A stretch of DNA of 10,489 nucleotides, taken from positions 1-10,489 of the forward strand of contig CAYSAG010000180.1 of the NCBI GenBank assembly GCA_964428935.1, read 5' to 3'. Positions within the stretch are counted from its first letter, which is position 1. Each line of letters starts with the position of its first letter. A program made the position numbers and the translations under genes. Under the pieces are notes generated by a model. That model saw only the letters and a list, made by a program, of their open reading frames with translations, did no database searches and was not told the DNA's origin. The DNA comes from JAADHY01 sp964428935 (lineage in GTDB: Bacteria; Planctomycetota; Planctomycetia; Planctomycetales; Planctomycetaceae). Below, in pieces: positions 6,297-10,489 of the stretch.

Positions 6297-7592
6297 TCAC
6301 CGTGACCACAAGCCGAACAGGCCGAAGCTGGCCGAGTCGATCAGGTTCATGATGGTGTTGAGCACGACCTCGTGCGGCCGGTACTGCAGAACGATGACGT
6401 CTCCCGGTTGGATGATTACACGCTGGGTCGGATCGTTGCCCGACACCGCCTTGGCCAGGTCGATCTTGATCTGGTACTGCTGGCCGCCGATCGTCCGGAT
6501 GATTCGGCAGTCGGTTGGAGGGAACACCGTCCCGCCGTAGCTACCGCCGTAGCCGTACCTTGAGCTGACCAGAGCCCCCGCACGCCCGCCTGGTGCCGTC
6601 GCCAGGCTGCCGCCGGCGATGGCGATCGCGTCCAAGACATCGATGTCGTAGTCACGTGGCAACGGGTGCTGGCCGCCTTGCAGAAGACCGCCCGTGTAGA
6701 ACACCTCGGTCTCGCGGCCTTGGATCAGGACCACGTCGCCGTCGTGCAGGATGATGTCCTGCTGGGTGATCTCCGGCATCTTCTCTCCCGGGCCGATGCG
6801 AATGGGGATGCGCGTGATGTTCTTCGACGAAGTGATCAGTTCCTGCAGGCCGGTTTCATCCGACAGTTTCTCTAGCAAGTACGGCATCTGCTGAGCGTCG
6901 GCAAAGGCGCCTCGTAGGATGATGATCTCGTTCTTGGCGTCTTCGCCTGGCAGTCCCCCGGTTTCGCTCAACGCGTGCAGCACGTCGTTCTCGTAGGCGG
7001 GCAGGTGGATGGAGTAGGTCTTGCCCTTCTTGGTCGAGCCGAGGATCAGCCCGCGGCCGCCCGTGTTGACGTTGACCGACTCGGTGTCTTCTCGGACCAC
7101 CAAGATGTTGTAAGTTCGTTTTCGCATCAGGGTGACGATGATCCGAGCCCGCTCGGGCTTCAAAATGCCCGCTCCCACGTACGCGTCGCGAATGCGTTGT
7201 TCGGCTTCGGCAATCGTGGCGCCGGACACGTAGAGCGGTTCGATCATGGGCAAAGCGATTCGGCCGTCGTCTCGTATGGGAATCGGGTAGCCGATGGCCG
7301 GCTCCTCGGACTCGTCTTTCGGAATGTGCACCGGTGGCGGTTCGTTCTCGCTGCCGATGATTCCTTCAATGTAGACGCCCAGGATATCGCCTGGGCCGAG
7401 GAAGTACGCTTTCGGCGGGTCCTGCCTGAGCTGGAGGAAATTGATTCGCACCTTCTGGCTGCGTGTCGGGTTGGTGAGCAGGTTCGGCACGCAGTCCGGG
7501 CTCAACTGATACATTCTCCAGCCCGCGCAGCCGCTCAGGCTGATGGCTGCGACGGCCAGCAGTCCGATTGCCTTCCGCCTTAACGCCTTCAC
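6297..7592 (-). CDS. Wza-type polysaccharide export lipoprotein
   Basis: The protein is 431 residues from a GTG start at 7592. I prefer this start because GGAGG (7605-7601) lies 8 nt upstream; an in-frame TTG at 7607 would overlap that site. A signal peptide with basic KALRRK and a hydrophobic core ends in a lipobox, LSGC, with the lipidated Cys at 22. GPGD (66-69) opens the polysaccharide export (PES) domain, about 62-155. Two SLBB-type domains follow at about 160-250 and 300-395. The C-terminus has an amphipathic or hydrophobic stretch ending FGLFGLWSR, comparable with the C-terminal helix that forms the pore in Wza. Known family members form an octameric outer-membrane channel and cooperate with Wzc, which is encoded downstream here. 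It appears to be its own transcription unit because an intrinsic terminator follows. Confidence 0.92.
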   Translation of the reverse strand: MKALRRKAIGLLAVAAISLSGCAGWRMYQLSPDCVPNLLTNPTRSQKVRINFLQLRQDPPKAYFLGPGDILGVYIEGIIGSENEPPPVHIPKDESEEPAIGYPIPIRDDGRIALPMIEPLYVSGATIAEAEQRIRDAYVGAGILKPERARIIVTLMRKRTYNILVVREDTESVNVNTGGRGLILGSTKKGKTYSIHLPAYENDVLHALSETGGLPGEDAKNEIIILRGAFADAQQMPYLLEKLSDETGLQELITSSKNITRIPIRIGPGEKMPEITQQDIILHDGDVVLIQGRETEVFYTGGLLQGGQHPLPRDYDIDVLDAIAIAGGSLATAPGGRAGALVSSRYGYGGSYGGTVFPPTDCRIIRTIGGQQYQIKIDLAKAVSGNDPTQRVIIQPGDVIVLQYRPHEVVLNTIMNLIDSASFGLFGLWSR

Positions 7593-7600
7593 CGTTTTCG

Positions 7601-7605
7601 CCTCC
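7601..7605 (-). promoter_or_regulatory. Ribosome binding site that selects the GTG start
   Basis: GGAGG on the minus strand is 8 nt before GTG at 7592-7590. It overlaps the second codon of the alternative TTG start at 7607, which it therefore argues against. Confidence 0.75.
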
Positions 7606-7617
7606 AAACCTGGCTGT

Positions 7618-7635
7618 CCAAGGATCCGTCCTTGG
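7618..7635 (-). other. Hairpin in the leader of the Wza-type gene
   Basis: CCAAGGA (7635-7629 on the minus strand) and TCCTTGG (7624-7618) form a 7-bp stem with a 4-nt loop, ending 12 nt before the GGAGG site. It could affect ribosome access or mRNA stability, but there is no direct evidence. Confidence 0.4.
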
Positions 7636-7724
7636 GGCCTTTGGAAGAACAGAGCTGTCGGTGACGCAGCCGCCTCAGCGACGACAGGGCCGACTGCGGC
7701 AGTTCGACTTGCAGCTTCTGTCCT

Positions 7725-7754
7725 GTGCTACGAGCGCCCCCCAATCTCGGTCAA
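7725..7754 (-). promoter_or_regulatory. Weak candidate promoter for the Wza-type gene
   Basis: TTGACC (7754-7749) matches five of six -35 positions. After 18 nt, TAGCAC (7730-7725) matches three of six -10 positions. It would give a leader of about 125 nt. The -10 element is poor, so this is only a candidate. Confidence 0.25.
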
Positions 7755-8147
7755 CGTCGTCTTTCTGGCCGGTGTGTGCGGAGTCAGTTCATGTCCCCGG
7801 TCGAGGGAACGAGCCTTCCGGGTCGGCGCGCGACCAGCCTCCACCCAGAGCAGCCCTCGCCCCGCACAGACCCACAGGCCGTTCGCCGCCGTTTGACCAA
7901 CCGCGAGCGGCTCGGTCGGACCGACGCCCAACTCGCAAACGCGGCTCAGTTCCCCGCTCGCCGTGGCTCCGTGTTCCGGTCCGTGTCGTTTGCCGAGCCC
8001 ACCTCCAGTCGAAACGCCGACCACACCTGTACGTCGGCGACCTGGACTGGCCCGACCGAAACACACTACACGTACACGCCTTAGTTCCTAATCGGTCGTC
8101 ACGTTCGGCAACATCAGCAAAAACGAAAAAATGGGCACTTGTGTTGG
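7755..8147. other. Spacer without a supported gene
   Basis: About 390 bp between the Wza-type gene leader and the next heptad array. Open frames run through on both strands but have arginine/proline-rich low-complexity translations and no good ribosome sites. An A-rich stretch at about 8117-8131 is the only AT-rich spot. I see no RNA gene. Confidence 0.5.
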
Positions 8148-8182
8148 TTCTTGGTGCTTGGTGCTTGGTGCTTGGTGGTTGG
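8148..8182 (+). repeat. Heptad array (TGCTTGG class)
   Basis: Five units in register: TTCTTGG, three exact TGCTTGG units and TGGTTGG. It is the purest TGCTTGG run of this length besides 3383-3403. Confidence 0.8.
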
Positions 8183-8194
8183 TGCGAAATGGCA

Positions 8195-8237
8195 GGGACC
8201 CAGCACATGCCATGCCCGGTCCGAGATGCCGGGTCCC
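8195..8237. other. Inverted repeat with 7-bp arms
   Basis: GGGACCC (8195-8201) is complementary to GGGTCCC (8231-8237) across 29 nt that contain further complementary patches (GGCAT/ATGCC-like). It lies between two heptad arrays and resembles the other hairpins of the repeat islands. Confidence 0.45.
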
Positions 8238-8290
8238 AGACACGGCTCTCTGCCCTCCGCTCCTCTGCTCTCCGCTACTCTGGTGCTGGG

Positions 8291-8353
8291 TGGTTCGTGC
8301 CTGGTGGTTTCTTGGCCGGGGTTCGGAATTCGGGACGCGGGACGCAGGACGCG
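8291..8353 (+). repeat. Heptad array changing from TGCCTGG to GGACGCG class
   Basis: Nine units in strict 7-bp register. They start as TGGTTCG/TGCCTGG, pass TTGGCCG (8312-8318) and GGGTTCG/GAATTCG, and end as GGACGCG, GGACGCA, GGACGCG. The class order and the TTGGCCG hinge are the same as at 3397-3459. Looser pyrimidine-rich units precede it at about 8246-8280. Confidence 0.8.
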
Positions 8354-8395
8354 AGGGACCGCGTCCCTCCGGAGGGCCACGCTCCGTCGTGGCCG
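8353..8395. repeat. Two adjacent hairpins, the second repeated inverted at 5722-5748
   Basis: GAGGGAC-CGC-GTCCCTC (8353-8369) has a 7-bp stem. GGCCACG-CTCCGT-CGTGGCC (8375-8394) also has a 7-bp stem. The 27 bp at 8369-8395 are the exact reverse complement of 5722-5748 inside module D. This indicates a dispersed hairpin family rather than chance. Confidence 0.75.
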
Positions 8396-8405
8396 CTGTC
8401 GGTCC

Positions 8406-8454
8406 GGAATTCGGGGTTCGGCATTCGGAATTCGGGACGCGGGACGGGCGACGG
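8406..8454 (+). repeat. Heptad array (GGAATTC to GGGACGC class)
   Basis: Seven units in register: GGAATTC, GGGGTTC, GGCATTC, GGAATTC, then GGGACGC, GGGACGG and GCGACGG. It follows the hairpin pair at 8353-8395 and repeats the transition seen at 3446-3459. Confidence 0.78.
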
Positions 8455-8580
8455 GGGTAACCGCGGTCTGTCCGGGACGGCTTCGGAAAACCCCGTCGTA
8501 GGCCACTGCTCGTCACACGCTGCAATTCCACTTGCCGGGCCGGGGTGTCTTCTGGTAGACAGCGTCTGGCGACAGGTCGG

Positions 8581-8635
8581 AGCGGCGGCGTGCCGCCGCT
8601 GGCCGGCGGTCGGCGTGTGTCGGCCGGTGGCCGAC
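8581..8635. other. GC-rich hairpins upstream of the acyltransferase gene
   Basis: AGCGGCGGC-GT-GCCGCCGCT (8581-8600) is a 9-bp inverted repeat. GTCGGCC-GGT-GGCCGAC (8619-8635) is a second, 7-bp stem. More CGGCCG-type sequence continues to about 8680. They lie 155-210 bp before the start codon. No T-tract follows, and I could not find a convincing promoter for the acyltransferase gene in this stretch. Confidence 0.5.
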
Positions 8636-8775
8636 CGTCGTCGGCATGCGGCCGTCGGCCGGTGTGTGCTGCCGCTGGCTGCCGTTACCCGACGCTCTTG
8701 CTACTGGGGCCGCTCGTCCCTGGGTCGCTCGGACGGAGCCGAACTGGGGTGGGTTGTTGTCTCAGACCCGCTGGC

Positions 8776-8782
8776 AAGGAGG
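8776..8782 (+). promoter_or_regulatory. Ribosome binding site deciding the TTG start
   Basis: AAGGAGG ends 7 nt before the TTG codon at 8790-8792. The strong match and ideal spacing choose this start over upstream in-frame candidates. Confidence 0.85.
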
Positions 8783-8789
8783 ACCGGCT

Positions 8790-9500
8790 TTGAAGATTCG
8801 CAGTCCGCTCTTGACCAAGCTGGCCGCTCGGCTGGCCGTCTGGGCCGGCAAACTGCTGTTTTCGACCGTGCGAGTGAAACTCTTCCCGGCCGTGCCAGGA
8901 ATCAACTCGTACGAAGACACCGGCGAGCAGCGTTTCCTGTACTGCACCTGGCACGACTCGATTCTGCTTCCCATTTTCGCTGGTCGGCCGCGTCACATGG
9001 CCGCCCTGGTCAGCCGTCACCAGGACGGTTCGTACTTGGCCGAGGGCATGAAGCTGTTGGGAATCGTTCCCGTCCGGGGCTCGACCAGCCGTGGGGGCAC
9101 CGCGGCTTTGAAGCAACTGCTCACGCAAGCCCGGAACCGCCACATTACCATTACGCCGGACGGTCCCCGCGGGCCGCGACGCAGAATGAAGCCTGGCATT
9201 GTGTTCCTGGCGTCGCACACGGGACGCCCCATTGTGCCGGTCCTGTTCTGCTGCGACCGAGCCTGGAGAATTCAGGGAAGTTGGACCGACCTTGTCGTGC
9301 CCAAGCCTTTCTCGACCGTGGTCGGACTTTCGGAAAAACCCATTTGGGTTCCACCGGGACTTTCGCGCCAGCAAATCGACCAGTACTGCCAAGTCGTGCA
9401 AGCGGCCATGGACCGGCTGGCCGGTTGGGCCGAACAGATTGAACAGGGAGCCGACCCGGCTTCGGTTCGACCGGAGTCGCGGCAGCGAGCCGCCGCGTGA
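8790..9500 (+). CDS. DUF374-type lysophospholipid/LPS-like acyltransferase
   Basis: The protein is 236 residues from a TTG start with an excellent AAGGAGG site. An in-frame ATG at 8646 would add 48 residues of low-complexity sequence and has no ribosome site. Family features: WHDSILLP (54-61) supplies the catalytic-type histidine; SRHQDG (75-80); RGSTSRGG (96-103); TPDGPRGPRR (122-131) and KPG (134-136), the most characteristic block. A hydrophobic N-terminal stretch suggests membrane association. Related proteins are thought to transfer acyl chains to lipid A-like or phospholipid acceptors at the inner membrane; the substrate here is unknown. It is transcribed away from the polysaccharide genes, so a functional link is only by proximity. 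The C-terminal 25 residues or so are charged and probably disordered. A GCCGCC/GGCGGC hairpin (9489-9506) overlaps the stop. Confidence 0.9.
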   Translation: MKIRSPLLTKLAARLAVWAGKLLFSTVRVKLFPAVPGINSYEDTGEQRFLYCTWHDSILLPIFAGRPRHMAALVSRHQDGSYLAEGMKLLGIVPVRGSTSRGGTAALKQLLTQARNRHITITPDGPRGPRRRMKPGIVFLASHTGRPIVPVLFCCDRAWRIQGSWTDLVVPKPFSTVVGLSEKPIWVPPGLSRQQIDQYCQVVQAAMDRLAGWAEQIEQGADPASVRPESRQRAAA

Positions 9501-10150
9501 GGCGGCCCGGCACGGGTGGGCTTCGGCGGCTCCGGTTGCCCGACGACCCGCGGGCGCTCAGCCGAGTTCACTCGGCTTCGGACATTGCGGCTGGGTCGAC
9601 TAAAGCGTCTGTGCCGGTTCTGCCGATTAGGCAAGCAAGGCCGACGTTTTGGTTTGCCTCCTCCTTCGCCATTCGGTCTAGCCAGGGCTGGCTTGCGAGC
9701 GGCCGGTGCGTCGCGGGCTGGTCGCCGGTCCGTTTTGCAGGCCAGACGGCCTTCCCGAGTTCGGACCCCGTCCAGCGTGCTGGTCTCGGCCGCGTGCGGA
9801 CGCCTCCGACCGCTCGTTCGCTTCTCCCGACGGCCCGTCGTCTGGCGACCGTCCTGTCCGTGTGCGTGTCGTTTTTTCCGGGCATGAAGCCGGTGGGGGC
9901 TCGGCCCGTGTTCGAGCGTCCGGGCCGCGCGGCGAGCGGCGGTCCTCGGAGCCGCTCGGCGAAAGCCGACCCAAACCCCGCCGCAGTCGACCTCCGTTCG
10001 GCGTTCGGACGGCCGTCGCGGCGTCGTGGGGTTGCGGCGTCGTCGGCCCGAGCACGGCAGCGGAAGGTCCGGCCGCCGCGACTGCAGCGTGCGGGTGCCG
10101 GAGGCTCGGGCGTCCAACTCGCCCGCGGCGCCTCACCGAGCTCCCCCAAC
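9501..10150. other. GC-rich spacer without a supported gene
   Basis: About 650 bp between the acyltransferase and the partial gene. Long open frames exist on both strands but translate to arginine/proline/alanine-rich sequence with no recognisable domain and no ribosome site. The clearest structure is AGCCGAGT-TC-ACTCGGCT (9560-9577), an 8-bp inverted repeat 60 nt after the acyltransferase stop, without a T-tract. I see no heptad arrays or hairpin modules here, unlike the other spacers. Confidence 0.5.
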
Positions 10151-10163
10151 GCGGGAGGTTTTT

Positions 10164-10489
10164 GTGTCAGAAATGAGTCGGCAACTGTGGGTCTGGACCA
10201 CGCGAGCTCTCTTGTTGCTGGTTGCGTTGTTGCAGCGGGCCGCCCGAGCGGGGACGGACAGACCTGCGGCGTCGGTCGACGCGTCGGCCGCGGTCGTCGC
10301 GGTTGAAACGCCCACAGCCGGAGCGTCGGTCGAGCGTGTGTCGAGCGACGCCCGCTTGTCGCAGCCAACGCCGCTCCGCTCCGACGCCGCCGACGGTCCT
10401 TCTGCTCCGTCGTCCGTCCGGTTCAGCTCGTTCACGCAAGCCTTTCAGTCCCCTTCTCGCGGGTTCGCATGGGAGAAAGCGGGCCACCG
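10164..10489 (+). CDS. Partial gene: probable exported protein, 5' end only
   Basis: An open frame starts at GTG 10164 or at ATG 10173 in the same frame, and has no stop before the window edge. GGGAGG (10153-10158) is 5 nt before GTG and 14 nt before ATG, favouring GTG. The N-terminus is signal-like: it begins MSRQLWVWTTR (from the ATG), followed by the hydrophobic core ALLLLVALL and then QRAARAG, where cleavage is plausible. The rest, about 75 residues, is alanine-, serine- and proline-rich low-complexity sequence, with a more ordinary segment near the end (FSSFTQAF). I do not recognise a family. GC-rich DNA makes chance open frames common, so the call rests mainly on the ribosome site and signal peptide. 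Confidence 0.5.
   Translation, partial: MSEMSRQLWVWTTRALLLLVALLQRAARAGTDRPAASVDASAAVVAVETPTAGASVERVSSDARLSQPTPLRSDAADGPSAPSSVRFSSFTQAFQSPSRGFAWEKAGH

Noticed and set aside
7568..9442. 624-residue open frame on the plus strand
   Set aside because: It spans repeats, hairpins and the acyltransferase in a different frame, with no domain or ribosome site. Long open frames are common by chance at this GC content.
9501..10150. Possible frameshifted gene between the acyltransferase and the partial gene
   Set aside because: None of the six frames shows domain-like sequence or a consistent codon pattern that could be joined by a single frameshift.

Overview
The window is GC-rich bacterial DNA, above 60% G+C by eye. 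It carries part of a capsule or exopolysaccharide export locus embedded in unusually repeat-rich intergenic DNA. I see no single diagnostic gene for the organism. The large Wzc-type protein, the stand-alone NusG paralogue, TTG and GTG starts behind strong Shine-Dalgarno sequences, and long spacers of short tandem repeats together suggest a Planctomycetes-like bacterium. That assignment is inference. A run of exactly 100 N at 5454-5553 shows that two contigs were joined inside a repeat.

Five protein genes are supported. On the minus strand, in order of transcription, are a Wza-type outer-membrane polysaccharide export lipoprotein (7592-6297), a NusG/RfaH-like elongation-factor paralogue (4661-4104), and a 939-residue Wzc-type chain-length regulator and tyrosine autokinase with an extreme tyrosine tail (3329-510). 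On the plus strand are a DUF374-type lysophospholipid/LPS-like acyltransferase (8790-9500) and the beginning of a secreted or membrane-anchored protein that leaves the window (10164 onward). The three minus-strand genes suit one task. Wzc spans the inner membrane and sets polymer length, Wza forms the outer-membrane exit, and the NusG paralogue probably helps RNA polymerase read through a long polysaccharide transcript. They do not form one tight operon. A textbook intrinsic terminator lies behind the Wza gene, a good sigma-70-like promoter lies about 655 nt upstream of the NusG gene, and about 770 bp of repeats separate NusG from Wzc.

The intergenic DNA is the striking part. It contains (i) a long module of stacked hairpins, present almost identically at 1-415 and 3566-3990, truncated at 6037-6205, and as a diverged inverted relative at about 5690-5957; and (ii) arrays of degenerate 7-bp units (TGCTTGG, GGATTCG and GGACGCG classes) at 423-492, 3383-3556, 3997-4093, 5558-5620, 8148-8182, 8291-8353 and 8406-8454. 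The arrays keep the 7-bp register when they pass from one class to another. Modules A and B are direct repeats that bracket the Wzc gene, so recombination between them could remove it cleanly.

Layout: 1-415 module A; 423-492 heptads; 510-3329 Wzc; 3383-3556 heptads; 3566-3990 module B; 3997-4093 heptads with an 11-bp hairpin; 4104-4661 NusG paralogue; 4662-5353 long leader and promoter; 5454-5553 gap; 5558-5957 heptads and module D; 6037-6205 module C; 6228-6258 terminator; 6297-7592 Wza; 7593-8147 leader and spacer; 8148-8454 heptads and hairpins; 8581-8635 hairpins; 8790-9500 acyltransferase; 9501-10150 spacer; 10164-end partial gene.
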